Part shown: piece after piece, positions 34,701-42,619 of the stretch
How the letters are laid out: each line of letters starts with the position of its first letter
How positions within the stretch are numbered: the stretch's first letter is position 1
Assembly: GCA_964640225.1 (NCBI GenBank)
Contig: CAZXFI010000003.1
Span: forward strand, 1 to 64,000
Origin: JAGLWW01 sp964640225
GTDB lineage: Archaea; Aenigmatarchaeota; Aenigmatarchaeia; PWEA01; JAGHBM01
Length of the DNA: 64,000 nt
Direction: 5' to 3'
Translations under genes and position numbers: made by a program
The notes under the pieces: generated by a model
Database searches by the model: none
What the model saw: the letters and a program-made list of their open reading frames with translations, nothing else
What the model was told of the DNA's origin: nothing

Positions 34701-35229
34701 TCCGTGCGAGGAGGGGAAGGAAAGTATAAACCTTACTTACACCGGTTATATGGAAAACTACACCCGGCTTTTGGATAGAATGAGAAACATGAGCTTGGAG
34801 GGAAAGAACGTAACGGAACTCAACTCCACCATGCAGGACATCAAGTCAAAGCTGGACGCCATGCTGGGCTACATGGAAGACGATGATTATTTCAACGCGG
34901 CCCAGATTATTGATGACATAGAATCGCTTTTCACGGCGGCCGAGGCGCAGGCCTATGAGGAAGCAGGGGAAGAAACCGTTGATATAATACAGGAGGCAAC
35001 CAGCTACGTGTGGCTTGTTATAGGCGTTGTGATAATAATAATAGCAGGCTTCCTCGTATACATGTTCATGCCGCCACCCAAGGACTCCCACAAGGTAAAA
35101 AAATTCAAATACGCTCCTCCGGGCAAGGGCGACACGCTTGGCAAAAAAATAGACAAGCAGATAAGGAGGTTGAAGACAAAGCTGAGCGACTCTAAAAAGA
35201 AGGAAGGATTTAGATGGAAGAAAAAATAA
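31756..35229 (+). CDS. Large secreted, sequon-rich S-layer-like protein with C-terminal anchor
   Basis: About 1157 residues; the GTG at 31756 follows GAGGTG. A signal peptide (CLPLIFILLLPALISGG) leads into a long Thr/Ser/Asn-rich beta region with dozens of NxS/T sequons. A short Asp-rich linker (DDDDDDENEDIDI, about residue 880) separates it from a NEW3/CARDB-like domain (TITQNETDVFEITVENDGD). A helical stretch, one transmembrane helix (VWLVIGVVIIIIAGFLVYMF) and a basic tail end the protein. It looks like a surface glycoprotein held in the cell membrane. It overlaps the following membrane-protein gene by 16 nt. Confidence 0.8.
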   Translation: MDSTKCLPLIFILLLPALISGGTIWSTDSDFNASSPVYMNFTNSYNGNTTLGVNSTGILEVGNVTNTVRANYTQPASGWTYGQSSYDSSLCGLGSNNFDFRVRNGTGCYNVTENLTGTSWVALERIEDNCPPGRYYGLINITNSTLATDYANVTVVMNLPINEDNSLNTTLGIGQFRGTMSTTTKTYHIYYINTSDVENSTSVTVKNLAPDVFLFDPSGNLKAKNILGSGQSLVYQYLTGEALGIAVFDNSSTAAYSGLALFSTLNATSSGQQVLFLDFGEMSASEKNTTQLRLENEGALTLSSVSQGRELYHTDTRPGSGPETFGFRVPDFATEVRAELRWNGSSNYTVRLYKPDGTSVSNSSGSYINSNITGVEQEEYAEYSGIVGFANAGLWTVEVVNNTNATNSYVLDFKVWMDPAEWVDTNYSTKTFNSTTSPEDVELNFTVQNYTLSGQYNGSLSYTSSAGAVVRVPFGTNVTAPELFANGTFRNSTITVNENRGFNRTVNLNVTVNNTGNQELSVSHSNSSFLNHTAVPSNYVELSYVPVSSIASGESDTLEITLTIDTTKTNNTAGTYEGWIYLNDSDARPYTGFNLTLQVVLSNSLSVLITDLVTEDGDSEITSRSSDENFTVEAKVFYANGTSTGGNLTISNFGSVRLRNQNVTYWIPDSGYFDIEAHDDGLWQGGFGEYWINATFEGDTDWPGGYFSVYLSANKSATGATLSGTNSSGTLTIPGEGMWFTEHETVSNFDEVGETQYYVIKVINYGTEDATSQINLTLTGGDCDDYIILDVENATSGCGSDDGGAQFDIDIDPGDTCYFTWEVKVKDSINTDYVVDEEDCLISVKTDENRFTVLPQDYFDVYISEGSSGGSDDDDDDENEDIDITEYPSSLTITQNETDVFEITVENDGDTDENNIELTITGIPSSWYSFSPSNLDLDSGDEDEFDVTLEVPEDGEVKSYSLTFKADNGDVSDSKSSTLKVLPCEEGKESINLTYTGYMENYTRLLDRMRNMSLEGKNVTELNSTMQDIKSKLDAMLGYMEDDDYFNAAQIIDDIESLFTAAEAQAYEEAGEETVDIIQEATSYVWLVIGVVIIIIAGFLVYMFMPPPKDSHKVKKFKYAPPGKGDTLGKKIDKQIRRLKTKLSDSKKKEGFRWKKK

Positions 35230-36104
35230 AAATAATGTCAATAATAGGGACGCTGATAGGAATTCTGATAACCGTTTCCTTTGTTCTTTTCAGGACGTTT
35301 GCCATATCCACCGAGTCCGTTATGATTTATCCGATGGTTTTCTTCAACGATTTTATTTCAACGAGTGCGTCCGCCGGATCCTCCGAGGCCATGATTTCCT
35401 CCATTCTCAGTCCGCTGACCTTTATAGCACCCTTCATACCCCTCGCGCTTGGTTTTTCGGTCCTGATATTCTACGGAATAAAATACGGCGAAGACAGGAA
35501 ATTCGGGCTTGTTGTCACACTTGTGCCCTCGCTAATCGGGATAGTCCTTCTGGGCCCCTCGCTGACTTCCGTTTTGTTTGCTCTGGCCCTGGCGGTGTCC
35601 GGAGTCCTTTGCACCCCGATAGCCGTAATGTACCTCAAGGAGCTGAAAAAGTTCAGGAGATACAGGATAGGTTCAAGAACAATGGGCAAGCTTTTCTTTT
35701 TCATCAATCTGGTGCTTTTTTTCGCGCTTCTTATTAACGTGACTTACGGCGCGGATAACTATAACCAAATTTACTCGGAAGAAATGAAAGGCTTTATAAT
35801 GGAGATGCTGCCTGACGTGGATACGGGAGACATGCCGGAAATTGAGGGGTTTGACCTGCTTCCGCCAGAACAGCAGCAGGAGATAATGGAGCAGTATTCA
35901 GAGTTAACGGAGTCGCAGAAAGAGATGGTTGAGTCAAGAATGGAAAGCATGGTGGAGTCCGAAAACATCTCAGCCATGATAAGCCTTCTTGTTTTCATAA
36001 CCCCTATGATGGTTTTTGCGGTTCTTGAGATGCTAAGGATAGTTTTGCTGTCCCCCCTGGCAGGGTTCGCCTCAAGCGTTTCCCTGCCCGAGCTGAAAAA
36101 TTAG
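35214..36104 (+). CDS. Integral membrane protein of unknown function coupled to the surface glycoprotein
   Basis: 296 residues with about six to seven hydrophobic helices and one large soluble loop (about residues 180-245) rich in Glu, Met and Gln (LLPPEQQQEIMEQYSELTESQKEMVE). No family is recognised. The start lies inside the end of the surface glycoprotein gene, so both are translated together; an export, assembly or anchoring role for that protein is a reasonable guess. The 3' end overlaps the convergent regulator by 4 nt. Confidence 0.68.
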   Translation: MEEKIKIMSIIGTLIGILITVSFVLFRTFAISTESVMIYPMVFFNDFISTSASAGSSEAMISSILSPLTFIAPFIPLALGFSVLIFYGIKYGEDRKFGLVVTLVPSLIGIVLLGPSLTSVLFALALAVSGVLCTPIAVMYLKELKKFRRYRIGSRTMGKLFFFINLVLFFALLINVTYGADNYNQIYSEEMKGFIMEMLPDVDTGDMPEIEGFDLLPPEQQQEIMEQYSELTESQKEMVESRMESMVESENISAMISLLVFITPMMVFAVLEMLRIVLLSPLAGFASSVSLPELKN

Positions 36105-36430
36105 ACAATCTTGTCCACAAGGCCTTTCTTCCTTATGTACTTGCAGATGCAGCATATTTCATCCGTTGCTTCGTGGAATGTTATTTCGTTTTTCGCAAGG
36201 GACCTGGAAATATCAGATATATTCCTGTTTACTTCGGAATCCTCCTCAAGAGCCTTCGCCCTGTAGCCCCTTGTGTGCTTCTTGTACTGGGAAACCGCGG
36301 GCTGCGTCATGCCGAGCTTTTTGGCGGCCTCCTCCTGGGTCATCTTGTGGACCTCTATAAGGTCCCGGGCCACGAGTGCCCTCAAGGCCGGAACAACATA
36401 AAGGCTCATTATCTCGCACACGGGTTTCAT
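36101..36430 (-). CDS. Predicted transcriptional regulator (COG2522-like HTH)
   Basis: 109 residues. A helix-turn-helix occupies about residues 28-52 (MTQEEAAKKLGMTQPAVSQYKKHTRG). MKPVCEIMSLYVVPALRALVARDLIE at the start and CCICKYIRKKG near the end are typical of a small archaeal regulator family with possible metal-binding cysteines. A perfect TATAACA-T-TGTTATA palindrome lies 39 nt upstream of the ATG, in its promoter (next to TATTTAAATATAAC), which suggests autoregulation. Confidence 0.8.
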   Translation of the reverse strand: MKPVCEIMSLYVVPALRALVARDLIEVHKMTQEEAAKKLGMTQPAVSQYKKHTRGYRAKALEEDSEVNRNISDISRSLAKNEITFHEATDEICCICKYIRKKGLVDKIV

Positions 36431-36468
36431 GAAATCTCCAAATACAATTGCCCGGTGAAATATTTAAA

Positions 36469-36483
36469 TATAACATTGTTATA
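36469..36483. promoter_or_regulatory. Palindrome TATAACA-T-TGTTATA (site 3)
   Basis: Perfect 7+1+7 dyad directly upstream of the COG2522-like regulator, abutting its TATA-like TATTTAAATA. Of the four copies this is the best placed to be an operator. The identical 15-mer occurs again at 59958. Confidence 0.6.
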
Positions 36484-36492
36484 AAATACTCG

Positions 36493-36538
36493 GGCTTTGC
36501 TCCGAAGTAATTTTTTTGACAACTTTAGGAGCAAAGCC
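36493..36538. terminator. Inverted repeat between regulator and ABC permease
   Basis: GGCTTTGCTCC at 36493-36503 and GGAGCAAAGCC at 36528-36538 form a perfect 11-bp stem around a 24-nt A+T-rich loop. It ends 3 nt from the permease stop codon, so it could act as a processing or termination structure for the minus-strand ABC operon. The role is inferred from position. Confidence 0.45.
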
Positions 36539-36540
36539 AA

Positions 36541-37746
36541 TTATTCGTACCTCAGAGCATCCACTGGGTCAAGCAAAGAGGCCCTCCTGGCCGGGTAAGC
36601 TCCGGATAGCATGCCGACCGCCATGGAAAACACAAGCGAGCCGCCGAACAGCTCCGGGGAGAAGAAAACCTTCACGGGTATTCCCACCATACTGGCCGCA
36701 AACTGGGCAACCACGTAAGAGCCCGTGAATCCAAGGGCAAACCCTATCATCCCCCCCAGAAGCCCGACGACCGCGGCCTCGCCGAGGAAAAGGAGAAGTA
36801 TTGTCTTGTTAGTGGCTCCGGTGGCCTTCATAACCCCGATTTCCTTCGTTCTTTCCATCACGGTCATTAGCATTATGTTCATTATTCCTATTCCGCCCAC
36901 GAGAAGCGATATGGCGGCTATCCCTATGAAAACGTACTGTAGAATACCTATAATTCTGTTAACCATATCCAGAAGGTCCCCGAAGGTCTGAATTTTGAAA
37001 TCCTCGGCGTTCCTGTGGTCTTCCAGTTCGTCTTTTAACTTGTCCGATATCTTGTCAATGTCAAGGTCGTCCCTGACGTCAACGAATATCATGGAAAATT
37101 CGTCCGTGTTGTTGAAAACATCCTTGGCCGCATCAAGGGGGATCATTATTGACATGTCGTCCATCGGATTCCCTATTTTCTTAAGCAACCCGACCACCCT
37201 GAAGTTTTTGCCGTTGATTTTTACCTTGTCCCTTACCCTTACTTCGTCTTCAAAAAGGTCGGTTTTAGCCATGTAACCGAAAATTGCCGCATACCTGTCG
37301 TTGCTTTTGAGGTCTCTCCCTTCTTCAATCTCGTAGCCCTGCATGTCGGAGAAAAGGTCTCCCGCAATGTCCACATCCATCCCGTATATAATATTATAAG
37401 CGCTTTCCCTCCCGAACTCCAGCTCCGCGGTCTTGCTGATGATACCGAAGGCGGTTTCCACGCCGTTCACCCTTTCCACCACCTTCAGGTCGCTTTCCGT
37501 CAGGCTATCAGTTCCCAGAGCGCTTCCCGAAAGGCCTATAGAAGTGGGCGGTCCGGGTGTTATTATTATCTTGTCCGTTCCTATCTGCTCAAACTGCTCG
37601 GTTATTGTGTTTTCAAGGGAGTCCCCTATTGTTATCATGGAAGTTATAGCGCCTATGCCAATCACTATACCGAGAAGCGTCAGGGCGGTCCTGAGCTTCT
37701 GGTAAGACAGATTCCTGTATATAATCTTCCATATACCCAGCATCAT
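36541..37746 (-). CDS. ABC transporter permease, MacB/FtsX type
   Basis: 401 residues: an N-terminal helix (LRTALTLLGIVIGIGAITSMI), a large external MacB-like periplasmic-type domain and three C-terminal helices with IGIMNIMLMTVMERTKEIGVMKATGATNKTI and DPVDALRYE, both family signatures. Such mechanotransmission systems drive export or lipoprotein handling from outside the membrane rather than classical transport. It is the last gene of a four-gene operon (regulator, ATPase, adaptor, permease). Confidence 0.9.
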   Translation of the reverse strand: MMLGIWKIIYRNLSYQKLRTALTLLGIVIGIGAITSMITIGDSLENTITEQFEQIGTDKIIITPGPPTSIGLSGSALGTDSLTESDLKVVERVNGVETAFGIISKTAELEFGRESAYNIIYGMDVDIAGDLFSDMQGYEIEEGRDLKSNDRYAAIFGYMAKTDLFEDEVRVRDKVKINGKNFRVVGLLKKIGNPMDDMSIMIPLDAAKDVFNNTDEFSMIFVDVRDDLDIDKISDKLKDELEDHRNAEDFKIQTFGDLLDMVNRIIGILQYVFIGIAAISLLVGGIGIMNIMLMTVMERTKEIGVMKATGATNKTILLLFLGEAAVVGLLGGMIGFALGFTGSYVVAQFAASMVGIPVKVFFSPELFGGSLVFSMAVGMLSGAYPARRASLLDPVDALRYE

Positions 37747-37749
37747 GGT

Positions 37750-38682
37750 TCACTTTTTCTTCCTGTTTTTGAGAAAAGAAACAAGCTTTTTCACCGGCGG
37801 GACCAGGAAGTACTTGATTGCCACAAGGGCCACTATTACGTAGACAAGGTACTGCCACCACGGAGTTTCTGTCTGCATTTCTTCCATTACTTCCTCCTGA
37901 GAATAAACCCTGATATAGACAGTGTCCTCCGTCTCGTACTTCCTGTCATCCTCGTCCTTGTAGTAGGATTTTATCTTGACGGGATACTTTCCGGGCTCCG
38001 CGTTTTCCCCGATTTCCAGGTCAAAGTCTATCGTATCCGAATCGTCCGCGTCCATTGTGCCGATAAATATCTCGCTGACCTCAATATCGGCTATCTCAGT
38101 TTCGGCCTCTATTATCGTATAGTAAGCCGTGCCGGATGCTATGTTGGCAAGGTTTATAGAGAGGGTGGCTTCCCCGCCTGGGTAGGCCTTGGGTTCCGAT
38201 GATATGTAAAAGGCCTTCAGTTCCGCCTTGCTTGCCGGTTTTGTTACATAAACTTCCATGTCCTTTTCCAGGCTTGCCCCCCCGTTTATGCTGTATTTTA
38301 TTTTCAGGTTTTCCCATCCTTCCATTACATCCTTGTCAACCTTGAGCTTGTACTGGAGTATTACCGTGTAAAGTCCCGGTATTTTTGAAAACGACCTTTT
38401 GGCCGTTTCGTCGGGATGCAATGAAAACGGATACCCGGTTTTCAGTTCAAACGCCACGTTTTTTGCCTCCTCAAGCCCCCTGTTGTATACCTGTATCCAC
38501 AGCGTCACGTATTCCCCGGGCTCGGCCGGGTAAGGCTCGTACTTGAGCTCCACGAGGTTCAGAGAAGCGAAAGGAACCGTTGTATAATCCTCCCCGAGCA
38601 AACTTGAAAGGTCCTGTCCAAGAGACATACTCGGAATTAGAATAAGAAACAAGCTGAATGCAGCGAAAAATTTCATTTTCAT
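37750..38682 (-). CDS. Secreted CARDB/NEW3-like adaptor of the ABC system with C-terminal helix
   Basis: 310 residues. Signal peptide (FFAAFSLFLILIPSMSLG), two immunoglobulin-like repeats (VELKYEPYPAEPGEYVTLWIQVYNRG; later FYISSEPKAYPGGEATLSINLAN) and a C-terminal transmembrane helix with a basic end. The fold is that of archaeal COG1361-type S-layer-like proteins. It lies between ATPase and permease genes with 4-nt spacings or overlaps, so it is probably an extracellular partner of the permease, taking the place of MacA in bacteria. That role is inferred. Confidence 0.72.
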   Translation of the reverse strand: MKMKFFAAFSLFLILIPSMSLGQDLSSLLGEDYTTVPFASLNLVELKYEPYPAEPGEYVTLWIQVYNRGLEEAKNVAFELKTGYPFSLHPDETAKRSFSKIPGLYTVILQYKLKVDKDVMEGWENLKIKYSINGGASLEKDMEVYVTKPASKAELKAFYISSEPKAYPGGEATLSINLANIASGTAYYTIIEAETEIADIEVSEIFIGTMDADDSDTIDFDLEIGENAEPGKYPVKIKSYYKDEDDRKYETEDTVYIRVYSQEEVMEEMQTETPWWQYLVYVIVALVAIKYFLVPPVKKLVSFLKNRKKK

Positions 38683-39368
38683 TTATCACACCCCTCCATT
38701 TTTTCTATCCTGCCGTCTTTCAGGCAGATTCTTTTTTTGGTCCTTTTGGCAATTTCCATGTCATGCGTCACCAAAATAACCGTCCTACCTTGTTTATAAA
38801 GCGTTTCAAATATATTTAAGATTTCCTTTCCTGTCTTGGAATCCAGATTTCCCGTGGGCTCGTCGCCCACGACCACCGACGGGTCGTTTGCCAGGGACCT
38901 GGCTATTGCAACCCTCTGCCTTTCCCCACCGGATATTTCGGAAGGCCGGTGGGTTATTCTCTTTTCCAGCCCCACCATCTCAAGGAGTTTCTTCGCCCTT
39001 TCGTTCCTTTCCTCCTCGCTTTTGCCCATGAACCACATCGGCAGCGTGACGTTTTCCAGCGCGGTCAGTCTCTGGATGAGATTGAAAGTCTGGAACACGA
39101 AGCCTATCTTCTGGCCCCTTATTACAGCCAGCTCGTTGTCATCCATTTTTGCTATGTCCTTTCCTTCAATCAAAACCTTTCCCTCGCTGGGCCTGCTGAG
39201 GCAGCACATGACGTTCAGCAGGGTGGACTTGCCGGAGCCGCTTGCCCCGATTACCGACACAAACTCGTTGCGGTTTATATTAAAGCTTATTCCATCAAGC
39301 GCCCTTACCTCCACGCTTCCCATGTGGTATATTTTCTTGACGTTTTTCAGTTCAATTATGGGTTTCAT
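38679..39368 (-). CDS. ABC transporter ATPase, MacB/LolD type
   Basis: 229 residues from the ATG at 39368 (MKPIIELKN). Walker A GASGSGKST, Q-loop VFQTFNL, signature SGGERQRVA, Walker B VVVGDEPT and the H-loop VTHD are complete. LolD/MacB-type ATPases of this size pair with FtsX-like permeases such as the one two genes downstream. It overlaps the regulator upstream by 17 nt and the adaptor gene by 4 nt. Confidence 0.93.
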   Translation of the reverse strand: MKPIIELKNVKKIYHMGSVEVRALDGISFNINRNEFVSVIGASGSGKSTLLNVMCCLSRPSEGKVLIEGKDIAKMDDNELAVIRGQKIGFVFQTFNLIQRLTALENVTLPMWFMGKSEEERNERAKKLLEMVGLEKRITHRPSEISGGERQRVAIARSLANDPSVVVGDEPTGNLDSKTGKEILNIFETLYKQGRTVILVTHDMEIAKRTKKRICLKDGRIEKMEGCDK

Positions 39369-39846
39369 TTTTCCTTGCCTCCATTTCGGCCCTTTCAACC
39401 ATTCCGATCATTTTTTCCGTTATTTTCTCCATCACAATCAATTGCTTATAGTAGTTCTCCAATATATTTAATTCCCCCCTCGGGCTACTCTCTTTCTTGT
39501 ATCTTTCCATTATGCCCGGCACCCGGTCTTTCATAATAAGTATTATTTTCCGGGTTCTTTCCCCGAATATTTTCAGGAAGCTACCTATCATGTCCTTCTC
39601 CATGTAAAAGTAAACCTTCCTTGAGCCGGGTTTTTTCACCCTTTTAACGAACTCGGAGCCCGCGAGAAACTTCATTGAGGTGCTTACCGCGGAAAGGCTG
39701 TATCCGGTCCGTTCCGCAAGCTCTTCAAGGGACACCTCCCGCGGTTCGGCGTAAAGTATGCCTATTATTCTTGAAGAAAGCTCGTCCATTCCCTTGATTC
39801 TGTTTATTTCACACAAAAGCTCTATGAACTCCTCCTTGGGCTTCAT
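39352..39846 (-). CDS. GbsR/MarR-family transcriptional regulator
   Basis: 164 residues. A winged helix occupies about residues 20-75 (MDELSSRIIGILYAEPREVSLEELAERTGYSLSAVSTSMKFL) followed by a dimerising helical tail. It begins the operon of the MacB-type ABC system and is presumably its local repressor, as often seen for GbsR-like proteins beside transporters. The ligand is unknown. The divergent glycosylase gene starts 84 nt away. Confidence 0.82.
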   Translation of the reverse strand: MKPKEEFIELLCEINRIKGMDELSSRIIGILYAEPREVSLEELAERTGYSLSAVSTSMKFLAGSEFVKRVKKPGSRKVYFYMEKDMIGSFLKIFGERTRKIILIMKDRVPGIMERYKKESSPRGELNILENYYKQLIVMEKITEKMIGMVERAEMEARKNETHN

Positions 39847-39929
39847 TGACGCACCAAATTTCTCAACTTTCAGTATATTATGAAATACGTGAAAATAATA
39901 TTTAAAGCTTTTACAGAAGATATTAAATC

Positions 39930-40487
39930 ATGAGGCTGGGAAGGAAATTCTATTCAAGAAGAACGGACAGGGTGGCCAGGGATTTGCTCGGGTGCGTTCT
40001 TGTCCACAGGCTGAAAGGCACGAAGCTTTCGGGAAAAATCGTGGAGACAGAGGCCTACTTCGGCCGCGGCGACCCGGGCAGCCATGCCTCAAGAAAAAGA
40101 ACACCTAGGAACAGCATAATGTTCGGCAAGCCCGGGTTCGCTTACGTTTACTTTGTTTACGGCAACCATTACTGCCTCAATTTCGTGACAGAAAAGGAAG
40201 GCACGGCAGGCGCGGTTCTGATAAGGGCTCTGGAACCCCTTGAGGGAACGGAAGAGATGGCAAGGAGAAGAAAGGGAAAAAACCTTACGGGCGGTCCGGG
40301 AAGGCTTACCCAGGCGCTCGGGATAACCAAGGAGCACAACGGGCTTGACCTAACTGGAAATGAGCTTTTTGTTCTCCGGGGCTCGAGGCCGGCCCGGATA
40401 GCCAGGGCAACCAGGGTGGGCCTGAGGCACGGGAAGGAGCTTGAATTAAGATTTTATATCAGGGGCAACAAATTTGTATCTGTATGA
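39930..40487 (+). CDS. Alkylpurine DNA glycosylase (AAG/MPG family)
   Basis: 185 residues matching the AAG fold: DLLGCVLVHRL, VETEAYFGRGDPGSHASRKRTPRN with the catalytic Glu, FVYGNHYCLNFV and TGGPGRLTQALGI. It removes 3-methyladenine and related damaged purines in base excision repair. Length is standard. It overlaps the following peptidase by ATGA, though the two functions are not obviously linked. Confidence 0.92.
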   Translation: MRLGRKFYSRRTDRVARDLLGCVLVHRLKGTKLSGKIVETEAYFGRGDPGSHASRKRTPRNSIMFGKPGFAYVYFVYGNHYCLNFVTEKEGTAGAVLIRALEPLEGTEEMARRRKGKNLTGGPGRLTQALGITKEHNGLDLTGNELFVLRGSRPARIARATRVGLRHGKELELRFYIRGNKFVSV

Positions 40488-41536
40488 CGGCATCCCGCAG
40501 AATAAAAAAACTCAGGGCAGGCATGAAGAAGAAAAACATAGATACCGCGGTTTTTATCTCCTCCGAACCCCTTTACGACCCGAATGTATATTATTTAACG
40601 GGATTCCGCCAGGAAAGATATCATTCCTTTTCCTGCCTTATAGTCAACCGGAAAAAGACCGCGCTGGTGCTTTCTTCCCTGGACTACGACAGGGCGTCAG
40701 GCAAAGAGGCCGACGAAATTATAGAGAAAGGCTGCCCGCTTTCAAAAATCATAAGGGAAAGGGCCTCCGGAAGCATCGGGATTGTCAGTGGCCTTTTTCC
40801 CTTCAGGCTTTCCGTTAAATTGAGAAAACTGAAGGACATAACGTCCCTGATGGATGAAATCAGAAGCGTCAAGGATTCCGGGGAAATAGAGACGATAAGA
40901 AAAGCCTGCAGAATCACCAACTTTGGAATAAAATTTATAGAAAATTCGCTGAAAGGCATGACAGAGAGGGAGCTGGCAGGGGCCTTGGAGGATGAAATGA
41001 AAGGCAGGGGCGCGGAGGGAATGTCCTTCCCGACCATAGTGACCTCATCGGGCTCTTCGGCCATACATCCCTTCCCATCCTTTTCTGGAAGAAAGATAGG
41101 AAGGGGCCTCGGCCTGGTGGACTTCGGTATAATTTACAGGGGCTACTGCACCGATGTCACCGTCCCGTTTTCCGTCGGCAGGCTCAAGGAAAGGGAAAAG
41201 AAAATAGTTGAAACCGTGGAAGGGGCCTACGAGAGAACCCTGGACAAGCTTAAGGCTGGAGTGGAAACCCGGACGCTTTTTGAAACGGCCGAATGGGTCA
41301 TAAAGGAAGCCGGGTTTGAGCTCAGGCACGGGCTAGGCCACGGCATAGGCTTGGAAGTCCACGAGTCCCCCCAAATATCCTCCAGAAAGGGGGGTAGGAT
41401 AAGAAAAAACAGCGTCTTTACAATAGAGCCCGGTGTCTACGTTCCGGGAACCGGGGGGTGTAGGCTGGAGAACGATTTTCTTGCGAAAGCCGGGGGATTT
41501 GAAGTTTTAACCAAGTCAAGGTTTTTTAAGATATAA
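40484..41536 (+). CDS. Xaa-Pro aminopeptidase family (M24) metallopeptidase
   Basis: 350 residues. The N-terminal creatinase-like domain (about 1-125) is followed by the pita-bread domain with DFGIIYRGYCTDVT, GHGIGLEVHESP and TIEPGVY, which hold the five metal ligands. It should release N-terminal residues preceding proline in the cytosol. The family contains inactive paralogues, but here all ligand motifs are visible. Confidence 0.9.
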   Translation: MTASRRIKKLRAGMKKKNIDTAVFISSEPLYDPNVYYLTGFRQERYHSFSCLIVNRKKTALVLSSLDYDRASGKEADEIIEKGCPLSKIIRERASGSIGIVSGLFPFRLSVKLRKLKDITSLMDEIRSVKDSGEIETIRKACRITNFGIKFIENSLKGMTERELAGALEDEMKGRGAEGMSFPTIVTSSGSSAIHPFPSFSGRKIGRGLGLVDFGIIYRGYCTDVTVPFSVGRLKEREKKIVETVEGAYERTLDKLKAGVETRTLFETAEWVIKEAGFELRHGLGHGIGLEVHESPQISSRKGGRIRKNSVFTIEPGVYVPGTGGCRLENDFLAKAGGFEVLTKSRFFKI

Positions 41537-41574
41537 AAACATAACTAAACAAGAAATTATTTAGAGGTGTTGTT

Positions 41575-42615
41575 ATGGGAGTTAAAGTTCTGCTCAAAAA
41601 ATTTACCGAGGTCCCGGGAATATCCGGCTCCGAGGACGGTATAAGAAATCTTATGAAGAAAGAAATGAAAGGCGGCGTGGACAAGGTTTATGAGGATGCC
41701 GTGGGAAATCTGATTTCAGTCAAGGGTAAGGGGAAGCTGAAGGTTCTCCTGACGGCCCACATGGACGAAATAGGCTTTGTTGTAAAGCACGTGACGGACA
41801 AGGGCTTCATAAAGCTGAATCCCGTCGGCGGCTGGGACCCAAAAATACTTCCCTCCCAGAGAGTAAGGATACACACGGAAAGTGGAGTCGTGAACGGGGT
41901 AATAGGCTCAAAGGCGATACACCTCCAGGAGAAGGAGGAGCTGGAAAAGGCTTTCAAGCTCAAGCAGCTCTCCGTTGACATAGGCGCCATGGACAGAAAA
42001 GACGCGGAAAAGGCGGGAGTCGGAATAGGCGATTTCGTGGAGGTCGTCGGGGAGTTCACTGAGCTGAAAAACAACAGGTTTTCCGGAAGGTGCTTTGACA
42101 ACAGGATAAGCTGCGCCGTTCTTGTTGAAGTGATGAAAAGGGTGAAACCAAAGGGATTCACGCTTTACGGAGTAGGCAGCGTGCAGGAAGAAATAGGCCT
42201 CAAGGGCGCCGCGGCCACGATGTTCGGCATAAACCCGGACATAATAATATCCCTGGATGTGGAGATTGCGGGGGACCACCCCCTTATAGAAGACGGCGAG
42301 TCGCCCCTAAAACTGGGGGCCGGGGTGGTTATAGGGCTCCAGGATGCCAGGTACGTGATTCACAAAAAAATCAAAAAGCTGTTCACGGACACGGCAAAAA
42401 AGAACAAGATAAAATACCAGCTGGGGGTAAACTCGGCTGGCACAACGGAGGCCACCATGGCGATTATGACAAGGGAGGGCAAGCCCGGGGGGCTGGTGTC
42501 CGTTCCCATAAGGTACATGCACACTACCGTGGGGACGGCCGACCTGGAGGACATAGAAAGTGCGATAAGTCTTGTTGCAAAGTCCCTGAACAATGCGGGC
42601 AAATATTTCAAGTGA
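41575..42615 (+). CDS. M42-family aminopeptidase (TET-like)
   Basis: 346 residues; ATG follows AGAGGTG. Dinuclear zinc ligands appear as AHMDE (His62), CFDNR (Asp175), VQEEIG (Glu205/206), SLDVE (Asp228) and a late His in YMHT. TET peptidases form dodecameric tetrahedra that clear peptides produced by the proteasome. The protein is of normal length. It is followed closely by the HTH gene at 42620. Confidence 0.93.
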   Translation: MGVKVLLKKFTEVPGISGSEDGIRNLMKKEMKGGVDKVYEDAVGNLISVKGKGKLKVLLTAHMDEIGFVVKHVTDKGFIKLNPVGGWDPKILPSQRVRIHTESGVVNGVIGSKAIHLQEKEELEKAFKLKQLSVDIGAMDRKDAEKAGVGIGDFVEVVGEFTELKNNRFSGRCFDNRISCAVLVEVMKRVKPKGFTLYGVGSVQEEIGLKGAAATMFGINPDIIISLDVEIAGDHPLIEDGESPLKLGAGVVIGLQDARYVIHKKIKKLFTDTAKKNKIKYQLGVNSAGTTEATMAIMTREGKPGGLVSVPIRYMHTTVGTADLEDIESAISLVAKSLNNAGKYFK

Positions 42616-42619
42616 GTTT

